This document shows, piece by piece, positions 17,193 through 26,469 of a stretch of 64,000 nt of DNA. The notes beneath the pieces are model-generated. The model was not told the origin of the DNA, searched no databases, and saw only the letters and a program-made list of their open reading frames with translations. The stretch is taken from positions 1 through 64,000 of the forward strand of contig NZ_JAHLDM010000002.1 of the NCBI RefSeq assembly GCF_018861295.1, in the 5' to 3' direction. The stretch's first letter is position 1. Each line of letters starts with the position of its first letter. Both the position numbers and the translations under genes were made by a program. The stretch comes from Clostridium_AD estertheticum_D. GTDB taxonomy: Bacteria > Bacillota > Clostridia > Clostridiales > Clostridiaceae.

Positions 17193-20100
17193 CTAATAAA
17201 TCCCTTTGGATTCTTCTTCATCCTTAACTTTCTCTATACTTATTGCTTTATTTGAACTTTTTATATTATCTAATGCCCAATTTTTTATGTTCACTTTATG
17301 ATAATTAGCATATTCACTTAAAACCTTGATTTTATCTTCATATGATGGAATTAAAGATCCCCACCAAGTTGATGGACCCATCATAAAAGATATACTGTGT
17401 AAGATTTTAATATTATCTTCGCCAAAGTTTTCTATAATATATCTAAGTATTGGATTAAATCTAAGTTCACCATTACTCGAATCATATTTTTTTATTATTT
17501 TAGAAATTATTAGAGCTAGCCTTTCACCATATTCATTAACCTTTTCTATTACATCATTTTCATCAATAATTTCAATTAAACTATTTTCACCATTTATATA
17601 TATCCATTTAGCACTCAACAAATCTTCAAACTTCCAGAGTTCCTCTTTACTTGCTTTCATCAAATTCTCAACTATTAGATTCCATATTTTTTTAGGGAAG
17701 TTCTTTAGTAATATACTTACTGCTTTTTCATGTTGTTTGTCCCTATCTAAATCAAACTTATACGAAAGTAAATTATCCATTGTAATTTTATATAAATTAC
17801 AAGCATAAACTTCTCCATCTTCCGATTTTAATAAAAGTTTCAAGTTTTCCTCCCAACAATACTCATCCATCTGTGTAAACTTATTTAAATTATTAATTAC
17901 ATCAATATCTAAAATTATAGATGCTAAAACATCCTTAAGTTCACTTATCTTTTCTTTACTCCTATTAATTATATCAAGTGCTATTAATTTACCTTCCGTG
18001 TTAGAGTTATATAACGCTGTGCATAATTTTTTTATGTACTCTGGTTTTACTTTAGCAAGTGCATTCCCATAAGCTAAGCTTCTAAAAGTTGATATCTTGA
18101 AATTACGATCATTTAGTAAAAGAATAATTCTTTCTATATCTCTATGATCTGGCATTATCATACTAGTTATATATACTAAAAATTTATTTAACAACTTATC
18201 ATTTAGTATATAATCTAAAGTTTCCCCCTCAATTGGATTATTTTTTTCTCTTAAGGCTCTTAAAAATCCTGCTAGAACTATAACATTTGCATTATCGATA
18301 CCTTTTAGACAAACCATACTTTTTTCTATGAAATCTTTAGGACATTTACATTGTAATCCTAGCTCTATGCCAAAAACAAACCCTTGTCTCTGCTCTCCAG
18401 TATATACTACAGGCAAGTTCCCATAAAGCTGTTCTACTTTTTTAATGCATTCTTTAGCAAATTTTCTACATTTAATTTCAGCGACATCAATATAATCTCC
18501 TTGTTCATTCTTTTCATCATCCCAATTGGGCAAACTAACTATTAATTTGAATTCATCAATAAAATTACTAGGAGTAAACAATTGTAGCCAGTCCTTTAAC
18601 TTTTCTTTTCCGGCTTGTGGAATTTTAGGACCATCATATATAATTGATTCATTTATTTTTTTATTAATATCAATCCATCCGTAATTTAAATTTGTACCTA
18701 AGGTTTTTAAACACTTATCTAGAGCTTCCATACGCCCATATTGAACTAACCCTCTAACATGATTTACTATTTCATCTCTGGCCATTCTGCCAAATTCGTC
18801 CTCATTTTCAGCTATAACAGTTAACATACTCAGAGCTTCTTCCCAATAATCAAATACCTCTTTCCAAAACTTAGGTTTCCACTCTTCCTGAATTGCCCTT
18901 ATCCCTTGTTTTTCTGCGCCAGTCATTCTTGAGAATCCCTGTGTTTCTATTGCTGCACCTAATAATTTTATTGCGACAATCTTATAAGATTGCTCATTAT
19001 TAATAAGTGCTTCTCTTATGACCTTAAGCCTTTTACAAAGTTCTGCCTGCGTACCCGAAAGAAAAACATGCATGAGTTGACTTATAATACCTGTAGCATT
19101 ATTTGCCCAACTTTCATTTTCAGCTGCTGCTAACATAAGCAATACCCTTGATGAATTATCAAATGTATCTTCCCAAAAGCATAAATTCTCTAAAGCATGT
19201 GTTAGCTCTCTTCTTTCTATTGAGATTTCCTTTAGCTCCTTCACTGAATAATTCTTAAATGCATCATAAACTGCAGCGGATGCTGCTTGTGGATTAACCT
19301 CAGCTAATGCGCGGAAGATACGTCCTCCCCTTTTAGTAAGTAATACTTCCGCTTGGCCAAAAGGGCCTGTACCACCACATAAATCCTCGGTTAAATCCCT
19401 TGCTTCTTCAACAAAGTGCAACTTACTTATCTGAGCACATAAAAATTCTACCATGTTATTAGGCATTTCCGACAACATGATCCTTCTACCATTTTCTGGG
19501 CTACACTCTCTCCACCATTCAGCAGCTAATCTAATTGCTAATGGTAATGGTGTAACTGCAAGATATCTTCCTCTTGTATCTAAAATTCCTTTTTTTATAA
19601 AATATTGAGCATATCTATAAAAATTTTCTTTATTTATTCTTTCATCACAAATATTTTTAGCTATATAATCCTTTTCTATACTTTTACTATCATAAAATCC
19701 AAAATTCTCAAATATTGCGCATGCCTTTATTACTTCAAGTTTAATGTCATCTGGTTTATCTCTTCCCCACAATAATTTGTTAGCTATTTCACTATCATTT
19801 AGTGTCCCTATGGTATCTTCACCATTTAATCTTGCCTCAGATATTAATACAGCCATTTGTGGAAAACCTTGTGCAAATTCAGAGATTCTATTTATATCTT
19901 CTTCTGGTATTTGACTATAGGATTGTTTTATAATTTTTTTAATAACTTCTGTTGATACTTGTTTTAGTTCTATTATTGGATAATCAGCAGTTATCTTCTC
20001 TAAATTATAATCTAAGGTTAATAAACTTAGTGCAGAAGATTCATGCTTTACTTCTTTAACTAATGCCTTGTGTAATTCTAACCTACAATTATCAATCACT

Positions 20101-20978
20101 AAAATCGTACTAATTTCATATCTTCTTAAATCAGCTACTAATGGAATTATTTCATTTTCACTGTAAGCCGCATCTATGTAGATTACTTTATTATTTATAA
20201 ATTCACTTCCTACAGTTTTATTCTTTCTAAAGACTTCCAATGCCATTCTTGTCTTACCCAATCCCGATAATCCTATAATTCGTGCTATGCTTTTCTCATT
20301 ATCCTCAAAATGTTTTCTTAATTGACTTATGTGCGATTCCATATTCTCATCTGTTTCGAAATTATATTTAATGTGTTCATTATATTTGCTCCACTCATCC
20401 CATGTTAATAAATTAGCTGGTAAGTGTACATTATTAAATGATAATACATCAACAATGGCCGCTAAGTAGTTATTAACCCACTCTGCTATCTTATTTGCAT
20501 CATAAATATAAATACTAGCTGTTTCAGAGTAGTCTTTGCCCGCTTCTTTTAAAGCTTCTCTAAACTTTAGTATTCTATCTTGCACTTGTTTTTCGTTTAC
20601 TGACTTATTATAAAACAATATGTAACATCCTTTTTCTATAAATACCTTTTCTACCATAGATTTTACTAGTATAGAATCATTCTCACCCTTATATATTATC
20701 TCATCCTTACATTTTCCCGGTGGCATATCAGTTGCTTTGCATTGAAATAAATTATATCTACATTTTAGCCAATTAGTACTACTAGGACCATCTTCCCATT
20801 TTATAGAAGCATCTTCCCCTCCATCTGCAACAGTTATTTTTAGAGAACAATTAACAGATGATTTAGCTATATTATAGTTACCAGCTTCTAAATATAAGAG
20901 CTTAGATAATAGTTTAGTAAGTTGTAAATCATTTAAATGTTCAATATGTTCATTATTTATGTGATAAATATTGCTCAT
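17193..20978 (-). CDS. Large STAND-type NTPase with N-terminal nuclease-like domain
   Basis: 1261 residues. Residues ~1-175 resemble a PD-(D/E)xK-type endonuclease: GGEDASIKW (Asp56), then NLFQCKATD (Gln79-x-Lys81) and a later YILFYN strand, as in effector domains of several defence proteins. Residues ~205-430 form a STAND/AAA-like NTPase: Walker A GLSGLGKT (236-243) and Walker B TILVIDNC (about 291-298). The remaining ~800 residues are alpha-helical, repeat-like and probably the ligand sensor. This nuclease-NTPase-sensor order is that of Avs-like anti-phage proteins, which oligomerise on sensing a phage protein. GGGGGGAGA precedes ATG. Base use is like its neighbours. It is bracketed by two recombinase pseudogenes. 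Function is inferred; it could be a different STAND regulator. Confidence 0.7.
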   Translation of the reverse strand: MSNIYHINNEHIEHLNDLQLTKLLSKLLYLEAGNYNIAKSSVNCSLKITVADGGEDASIKWEDGPSSTNWLKCRYNLFQCKATDMPPGKCKDEIIYKGENDSILVKSMVEKVFIEKGCYILFYNKSVNEKQVQDRILKFREALKEAGKDYSETASIYIYDANKIAEWVNNYLAAIVDVLSFNNVHLPANLLTWDEWSKYNEHIKYNFETDENMESHISQLRKHFEDNEKSIARIIGLSGLGKTRMALEVFRKNKTVGSEFINNKVIYIDAAYSENEIIPLVADLRRYEISTILVIDNCRLELHKALVKEVKHESSALSLLTLDYNLEKITADYPIIELKQVSTEVIKKIIKQSYSQIPEEDINRISEFAQGFPQMAVLISEARLNGEDTIGTLNDSEIANKLLWGRDKPDDIKLEVIKACAIFENFGFYDSKSIEKDYIAKNICDERINKENFYRYAQYFIKKGILDTRGRYLAVTPLPLAIRLAAEWWRECSPENGRRIMLSEMPNNMVEFLCAQISKLHFVEEARDLTEDLCGGTGPFGQAEVLLTKRGGRIFRALAEVNPQAASAAVYDAFKNYSVKELKEISIERRELTHALENLCFWEDTFDNSSRVLLMLAAAENESWANNATGIISQLMHVFLSGTQAELCKRLKVIREALINNEQSYKIVAIKLLGAAIETQGFSRMTGAEKQGIRAIQEEWKPKFWKEVFDYWEEALSMLTVIAENEDEFGRMARDEIVNHVRGLVQYGRMEALDKCLKTLGTNLNYGWIDINKKINESIIYDGPKIPQAGKEKLKDWLQLFTPSNFIDEFKLIVSLPNWDDEKNEQGDYIDVAEIKCRKFAKECIKKVEQLYGNLPVVYTGEQRQGFVFGIELGLQCKCPKDFIEKSMVCLKGIDNANVIVLAGFLRALREKNNPIEGETLDYILNDKLLNKFLVYITSMIMPDHRDIERIILLLNDRNFKISTFRSLAYGNALAKVKPEYIKKLCTALYNSNTEGKLIALDIINRSKEKISELKDVLASIILDIDVINNLNKFTQMDEYCWEENLKLLLKSEDGEVYACNLYKITMDNLLSYKFDLDRDKQHEKAVSILLKNFPKKIWNLIVENLMKASKEELWKFEDLLSAKWIYINGENSLIEIIDENDVIEKVNEYGERLALIISKIIKKYDSSNGELRFNPILRYIIENFGEDNIKILHSISFMMGPSTWWGSLIPSYEDKIKVLSEYANYHKVNIKNWALDNIKSSNKAISIEKVKDEEESKGIY

Positions 20979-21315
20979 TTATTCTCTCCCCCCGTAAAAT
21001 CAGATTATACTTTAACTAATTATTCTAACCATAAATATTTAGAATCTGCTAAAGCAAGCACATCTACGTATATCAAATTTCTTATTATTAGCCAGACTAT
21101 GATTGCCTAGCTATATTGGATATTTGCTTTGCTCATTTTATAAATAGCACTAACCCTGTAGGGCTATTGTGCTCATAACAAAGCATATTAATTTCTCCAA
21201 AACTGATAATATCAGTATATCAGTCTTTGGTATATATATCCTTTAATATTAAAGTATTCTAGTTTCAAAGGTAATGTTTAATTTATGATAAAAGAACAAA
21301 TTTTATAAATGGAGT
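20979..21315. other. Upstream region of the STAND gene
   Basis: No gene is apparent. It contains short imperfect hairpins, such as AGCAC..GTGCT around 21147-21173, and must carry the promoter of the STAND gene. No clear hexamers were identified. Confidence 0.35.
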
Positions 21316-21401
21316 GGTTATCCACCGGGTCCCCTCAATAAAAGGACTTGCTACTGAAGTGTAAGAGCCAATGATGGCTAGTATACTTTGGCTTGTCCTT
21401 T
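21316..21401. other. Nested hairpin element of unknown nature
   Basis: A short GTGG-TTAT-CCAC stem (21314-21325) is followed by a longer fold. Its outer arms are AAAGGAC (21341-21347) and GTCCTTT (21395-21401), inside which AAGTGTA/TATACTT and GAGCC/GGCTA can pair. There is no T tract, so it is not a simple terminator. It could be a mobile-element end, such as IS200/IS605 type, or a structured RNA. Confidence 0.3.
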
Positions 21402-21549
21402 CCTATAGGCTACTCTAAGTGTTGAGAATACAATATTAGGCGAAGTTGTTTTATCTCTTTCTTATATAACCTACTGAATGTATTTATATTCTTTTTAAAA
21501 TTCTTAATAACATGATTGAACCTTAGCCAGACATTGCTTGGTAAAAGGG

Positions 21550-21610
21550 TGTTCTTTGTCTTCTTCGAAGACTTGACCCTAATATGCCAACGTGGACTTA
21601 AATGCATTGT
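21550..21610 (-). pseudogene. Coding remnant shared with 24062-24156
   Basis: On the minus strand NAFKSTLAY, stop, GQVFEEDKEH aligns with DALKSALAVVGQAFEEAKEH encoded at 24062-24156. About 57 bases are alike at DNA level. Both are decayed tails of the same unknown protein. Confidence 0.4.
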
Positions 21611-21643
21611 TATTTGAAGTGATGTATTTTAAATATATTTACT

Positions 21644-22357
21644 TCATCTTAATAAACGTTTTTCCTGCATAAATTCAAGTCGATATCTTTGATTTACCTC
21701 CACTAAATCTTTAAAAGTTTCAAATACCCCTTCAGATACTATTACAAAGTCACACTTTTTTGATGACTGGTAAATTAAATCAAATATTATACATGCAGTG
21801 TATCCAACTTGCCATATATATGTTTTCTCAAGCAATAAATCCCTTTTGTCAAAATAATTAATATTTTTATTAACATCCTTATCACTTATACCTCTTAGTG
21901 AATTGAACATATTACCATGAGCATAGTATTCGTTAATTTGATCTTTAATTTGCTTTAGTTTCAATGATTGATTTGGATAGTTCTTATCTAACCAACCATA
22001 TGCTTTGCTTTTTGCATTATTCACAGGTTTTGCACCAACCTCATCATTTATAATATAATTTTCCATTTTAGAATCATATAAACTATATGCAGCAAGACAA
22101 GCTGTTTCAATTGAATGCCTTAGCATCAATTGTGCTTGAACTTCATGTCTTCTTAAACTTGATACTAAACACTGGTGCATACTGTTTATTACTTGTTTTA
22201 TCAAAAAATAAAATACTGCAGCTTTTTTACTTTTGATTTCTGTAATCTCAGATAATATCGTAATTAATCCCTCTGTATTTCGTACTAACTCCTCACACTC
22301 TGTTATTGAATTATAAGCTATTTCATTTTCTTGATTTATTAATAAATTAATATCCAT
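21644..22357 (-). CDS. HEPN-like helical protein (DUF5677-like)
   Basis: 237 residues, nearly all helical. LRHSIETACLAAYSLY followed much later by INEYYAHGNMFNSLRG resembles the conserved pattern (R..lE......, then s...HG/HP) of DUF5677-like and other HEPN-related proteins. These are often toxin or defence RNases, but no clear RxxxxH active site is seen. I place the start at 22357, because GGAGAAATTTA precedes that ATG; the ATG at 22378 has no site. It lies between the STAND gene and the second recombinase pseudogene, so it may be cargo of the same element. Confidence 0.45.
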   Translation of the reverse strand: MDINLLINQENEIAYNSITECEELVRNTEGLITILSEITEIKSKKAAVFYFLIKQVINSMHQCLVSSLRRHEVQAQLMLRHSIETACLAAYSLYDSKMENYIINDEVGAKPVNNAKSKAYGWLDKNYPNQSLKLKQIKDQINEYYAHGNMFNSLRGISDKDVNKNINYFDKRDLLLEKTYIWQVGYTACIIFDLIYQSSKKCDFVIVSEGVFETFKDLVEVNQRYRLEFMQEKRLLR

Positions 22358-22713
22358 TAAATTTCTCCTTTCTTCCATCCGACAGCTTTTACTGATCTCA
22401 TTTCATATTACGTTTCTAATTATCAACGCTGAGAAGCTTAGAAAGGCTTCGCTTAGCTGCTTTTTCAAACCAACCTAAATGGATTTTTTTGTTAGATGTA
22501 GTAATATACTTTCGCCATACCTTATGCGTTAACTATATGAATTATATTTTTGCTTTTTTAATTTATAATAATACTGCACAACTACAACAACTATATTACA
22601 AACTTTGATATCCTTATATACTGGTTCACCTTTGATAAAGGTAGATATAAGACCACATTTTATTAATATTTTCTAGCTATTCTGTCAATACTCTAAGATA
22701 AGGAGTGATAGAC
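22358..22713. other. Gene-free interval
   Basis: About 355 bases with no coding sequence recognised. The segment near 22395 (TGATCTCATTTCATATTACG) resembles the upstream region of the kinase gene near 25330 (CGATTTCATATAACATT), so the two minus-strand genes may share a short leader motif. Confidence 0.3.
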
Positions 22714-23648
22714 ATGTAATCAAATAAAACTTGTCCATTAGTTGAACAATATTTAGACTACCTTATTGTAATAAAGGGCCGATCTAAAAATACCATTTTC
22801 GAGTACCGCACAGACTTACTTATGTTTTTCAAATTTATCTTAGACAGTCGTAAAAATTCAATAATTGATACTAATTTTGATTTAGTTAATCTAGCGTTTA
22901 TTAAATCAATATCCCTGAATGATATGTATGCATTTATTGCACATTGTCAAACAACTCAAAAGGCTTCAGCTGGTACAAAAGCGAGAAAGATAGTATCTAT
23001 CCGTCAATTTTGGAAGTATCTGAAAACAAAGGCACATCTTATTGATAACAATATTGCAGAAGAATTTGAAACGCCTAAATTACCAAAGCGCATACCCAAA
23101 TATCTTAATTTAGAAGCATCAGTCCGTTTACTAATCGAATGTGAAAAATATCCAAGAGACCACTGTATAATTACAATTTTTCTTAATTGCACCTTAAGAT
23201 TATCGGAATTAACCAGTTTAAATATTGAGCAGGTTGGCAATGATATTTTAACTGTAATTGGTAAGGGTAACAAAAAACGTAAAATTTTTTTAACACCTGC
23301 TGCTAAAAAATCAATCAACACCTGGCTCTATATTAGAAATAACCTCAGTACAAATACTAAGGCTCTATTTATATCAAGAAATAGTGGCCGCATTACTACA
23401 AGAGCAGTACAAAATATTGTTAAGAAATACGTTATTTCATCCGGACTTGACCCTTCAGTAATATCTACCATAAACTGAGGCATACAGCAGCAACTCTTAT
23501 GTATAAATACGGTAAAGTAGATATAAGATCTCTTCAACAAATTCTAGGTCACGAAAGTGTTGCTACTACTGAGATCTATACTCATATTGATGAACATCAA
23601 TTACAATCTGCGGTAAACTCAAATCCTCTTGCTATGATGTTTAATTGA
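22714..23648 (+). pseudogene. Tyrosine recombinase, second copy, with nonsense and frameshift mutations
   Basis: An XerC/D-like enzyme of about 310 codons. AGGAGTGATAGAC precedes ATG at 22714, but codon 2 is TAA. The frame then runs PLVEQYLDYLIVIKGRSKNT (SAM-like N-terminal domain) through LRLSELTSLNIEQVG (catalytic Arg) and GKGNKKRKIFLTP. A one-base loss near 23465 interrupts the HKLRHTAATLMYKYG box. LGHESVATTEIYTHID follows in another frame with the nucleophilic Tyr. All catalytic residues are present, so only two small mutations separate it from a working gene. It is a paralogue of 16230-16856. Confidence 0.82.
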
Positions 23649-23783
23649 TATTTATAAATAATTGTAAGACGCATTGTAAAAACAAACTAATTATTTCTTT
23701 GCTCTAAATATTCTTTATAATATCTGCATACCCTTAGAACTGTTTGATAGAGCGCATTTATGCAACAATCCACGTGCATAATC

Positions 23784-23930
23784 TTATCCTTTTGTATAAT
23801 CAATATAGCGACTGGTCATCATTTTTATCCTTACTGTATCATCATCAACAGATGTTTCTTTCAGTCCTCTATTACTAAGATATTCTCTAAACCCATCCGC
23901 CACCATTTTTTCACCTTTTCTCTCTGTCAT
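23784..23930 (-). CDS. Small 48-residue ORF of unknown function
   Basis: GGGAGGACTAATT precedes ATG at 23930. The peptide begins MTERKGEKMVADGFREYLSN and continues to YIDYTKG before TAA. The sequence after the stop remains protein-like (DYARGLLHKC), so this may be the start of a longer gene cut by a nonsense mutation. The family was not recognised. It lies just downstream of the second recombinase, convergent with it. Confidence 0.35.
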   Translation of the reverse strand: MTERKGEKMVADGFREYLSNRGLKETSVDDDTVRIKMMTSRYIDYTKG

Positions 23931-24061
23931 AATTAGTCCTCCCTAAAATTCATTGAAATTATGATAATAATTTTCAAATTACAATTGCAGCCTCGCCTGT
24001 AAAGTTTAATAATAATGGGCAGTTCAAATTGTATCAAAATTTGTATTTCGTTCTTGCACCG

Positions 24062-24156
24062 ATTAAGGAATGTTCTTTTGCTTCTTCAAAGGCTTGACCC
24101 ACTACTGCCAAAGCGGACTTAAGTGCATCGCTAGATGCAGTCGGTCTGCAATAACT
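24062..24156 (-). pseudogene. C-terminal coding remnant, repeat partner of 21550-21610
   Basis: A start-less frame reads DALKSALAVVGQAFEEAKEH and SLIGARTKYKF, then stop. It is the less decayed copy of the pair. The parent protein was not recognised. Confidence 0.4.
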
Positions 24157-24159
24157 GGG

Positions 24160-25287
24160 TTAGAAAGGAATATCATCCTCATAAATCATAAATTTAATTG
24201 TATTTAATTTAGTATATATATTATCAATTACCACTTTTTTCTTCGTATCATGTAAATTAATTAGCATTTTGTAAAAGTCTTTGATCTTTTCTACTTCAAT
24301 ATCTTGTACAGTATTGTAACTATAACCACCATGAATAAAGACATTTATAAATGTTTCGTTTCCCTGAATAAATGTTTCTAACGCGTTCTTCCTTATCACG
24401 TTTGCTAATGAATCTATTATAGTTTTAGTATTGCTTTCTGGTTCAAAAGAACTAGTAAAATGATTAATTTTTGAATGCAATTCTTCCGAAAATCTTTGAT
24501 ATATTTCTTTCTCTCCTGGTGAAAATTTCATTTCACTTAAAACACCAACTGAAATATCTTGTGAAACTTCGCTAAATGAAACATAGCGATTTAAAGGATT
24601 CTCTTGAATCATTTTCTCAATAATATGAGTAAATCTAAAATTATCATCAAAATTCGTTGATAAGCTTTTGAATAATTTTCCTAAAAAATATACTTCTGTT
24701 TGATGATTGTAAGTCCCATCCATCAATATTTCATCAGGTAAGTTAGTTACAGGCCAATTTAATAAAACGCTTTTCCCATCTCTTTCAGTTTGTTCAAGTT
24801 TTTTGCCAAAACCAAAGTCAATAATTTTAATATTTCCTACAGAATCAATTAAAATATTTGCAGGTCTTACATCTCTATGAAGTATATTATTGTCTTCCAA
24901 ATATTTAAAAGCATCAATCACTTGCGTGAATATTTCGTTCCAATCTTTTCCCCACCCATCATCAACATAATTATTTATTGTGGTACCTTCAACATACTCC
25001 ATTTGTAAATAACCAACTTTTGTTTCTGGGTACAAGTAGTAATTATAGACTCTAACAATATTTGGGTGAGATATGTTAAATAGAATTTTAATTTCATCTA
25101 CGAATCGTTCATAAAATTCATCCAGATAGTTAATGTTCTTCGGAGAATATTTCTTGAATACAAAGAAAAGTCCAGTCAATTCATCTTCAAAAAGATGAGC
25201 ATCGCCAGTACCACCAGAACCTAAAGGTTTAATATATTTGAATTGCTTTTTTCTATCAAATTCAACTATGTCGCCTTTTTTTAGCAT
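24160..25287 (-). CDS. Ser/Thr protein kinase
   Basis: A Hanks-type kinase domain occupies residues ~15-270: glycine loop GSGGTG (23-28), ATP lysine in FVFKKY (45 or 46), helix-C Glu65, catalytic HRD (137-139) with Asn144, and DFG (157-159). HRDVRPANIL has Arg where Lys is usual, which is tolerated in some families. The ~100-residue tail has no transmembrane or PASTA segments, so the enzyme is cytosolic. A clear GGGAGG site precedes the ATG. It is the promoter-distal gene of a minus-strand run with DUF4261-like, GIY-YIG-like and SIR2 proteins. Kinases of this kind occur in abortive-infection systems (Stk2), which is a possible role here. Confidence 0.8.
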   Translation of the reverse strand: MLKKGDIVEFDRKKQFKYIKPLGSGGTGDAHLFEDELTGLFFVFKKYSPKNINYLDEFYERFVDEIKILFNISHPNIVRVYNYYLYPETKVGYLQMEYVEGTTINNYVDDGWGKDWNEIFTQVIDAFKYLEDNNILHRDVRPANILIDSVGNIKIIDFGFGKKLEQTERDGKSVLLNWPVTNLPDEILMDGTYNHQTEVYFLGKLFKSLSTNFDDNFRFTHIIEKMIQENPLNRYVSFSEVSQDISVGVLSEMKFSPGEKEIYQRFSEELHSKINHFTSSFEPESNTKTIIDSLANVIRKNALETFIQGNETFINVFIHGGYSYNTVQDIEVEKIKDFYKMLINLHDTKKKVVIDNIYTKLNTIKFMIYEDDIPF

Positions 25288-25405
25288 ATGTGAATTCCTC
25301 CCTTTTAATATAAATCAAACTTTCTTTACCGATTTCATATAACATTTCAATTTCAATGCTGCCAGATGATTGTGGTAGCATTCATAAAACTTACCTTGAG
25401 TATAT

Positions 25406-26299
25406 CTATTGTCTTGTTCCTGAAGCATATTCACCAGGGCAGATATCCATCACTTCTCTAACCGGTTGAATTAGCGATTCCTCATATTGGTATTTCCATC
25501 TAACTGTTCTGCTCATCTTTCCATCTTTAAGTCCACCTATAGTCTCACCATTCTTTATTGGTGCATTTGCAGTAAATATATATGATTCTATATTATAAGC
25601 ATGCCCCACTATATCATCTGAATTTAAATTACGAAAATGATACTGAACATCAGGTAATCCTATTGCATATAATCCTAGAGTATCTACCAACTTATCTTCT
25701 GTATTCTGGATATTAAAGAATCTCACATTAACACATAGATAAATAAACTTGTCTTCATCCTTCACCTTGCTATTATTTACTTGCTCTGAAGTTAGTAATT
25801 TGCCAGCCGATGGAACCCAAATTGCTGTACAATTAGGAAATAAGCTTAGCGCAACCTCTAACCACCCAACCAATAGTTCACATCTTTGCTTATATTCCAA
25901 AGCTGCTGCCATCATATCTGAAATAATCAGCCTATATTTACAACTATCAAGCAGTTCTTCATTATCTTTTACATTCCATAACTGAGTCCTATCGAATTCA
26001 CTAATGGTTTCTTGTTTGAATGGTTGAACTTCCATCATCAAAACCTGTGGAGGAGTAGATCCCTCCTTAAATTTTACGGTATATTTTTTCAATTCAAATG
26101 AAGTCAGACTTTTATTACCTGATACAATATCTATATTGCCAAACTTTATATTTAAGGCTCCCTTAATAATATTCGCGTCTGGTTTATTAGGCTTATCACA
26201 AAATAAAAGATGAATTTGAAATAGAGATTGAAAATCCGCATTTTTATCTAACTCCTGTTCCAATACTTTATCTTTTTTAAACCTATCAAGTAATCCCAT
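25406..26299 (-). CDS. DUF4261-like protein
   Basis: About 298 residues. The segment with DMMAAALEYKQRCELLVG and then CTAIWVPSAGKLLTSEQV matches the pattern of DUF4261 proteins as I recall them; the biochemical role of that family is unknown. I place the start at 26299 (MGLLDRFKKDK), because GAGGAGGG lies 11 bases upstream. A longer frame starts at 26353 without a site. The spacing to the kinase gene is about 118 bases. It could be a partner of the kinase, but that rests on position alone. Confidence 0.5.
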   Translation of the reverse strand: MGLLDRFKKDKVLEQELDKNADFQSLFQIHLLFCDKPNKPDANIIKGALNIKFGNIDIVSGNKSLTSFELKKYTVKFKEGSTPPQVLMMEVQPFKQETISEFDRTQLWNVKDNEELLDSCKYRLIISDMMAAALEYKQRCELLVGWLEVALSLFPNCTAIWVPSAGKLLTSEQVNNSKVKDEDKFIYLCVNVRFFNIQNTEDKLVDTLGLYAIGLPDVQYHFRNLNSDDIVGHAYNIESYIFTANAPIKNGETIGGLKDGKMSRTVRWKYQYEESLIQPVREVMDICPGEYASGTRQ

Positions 26300-26469
26300 T
26301 TTATTTGTGACCCTCCTCGCTAAGTTTATAAAATTTATTTTTGTACTTTCCATTATATAGATAATTAGAAGTTCAACTCGTACTATTGTTTCGTATTTCC
26401 GAAGTGGTCCAGCATTAGATAGCTTTTATAATAGTCTGCCTTACTTTGGAAATATATTGTTAAGTGATG

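Noticed and set aside
17326..17808. A 160-codon plus-strand ORF inside the STAND gene
   Set aside because: Fully antisense to a strongly supported coding region and low-complexity hydrophobic, as expected of a shadow frame.
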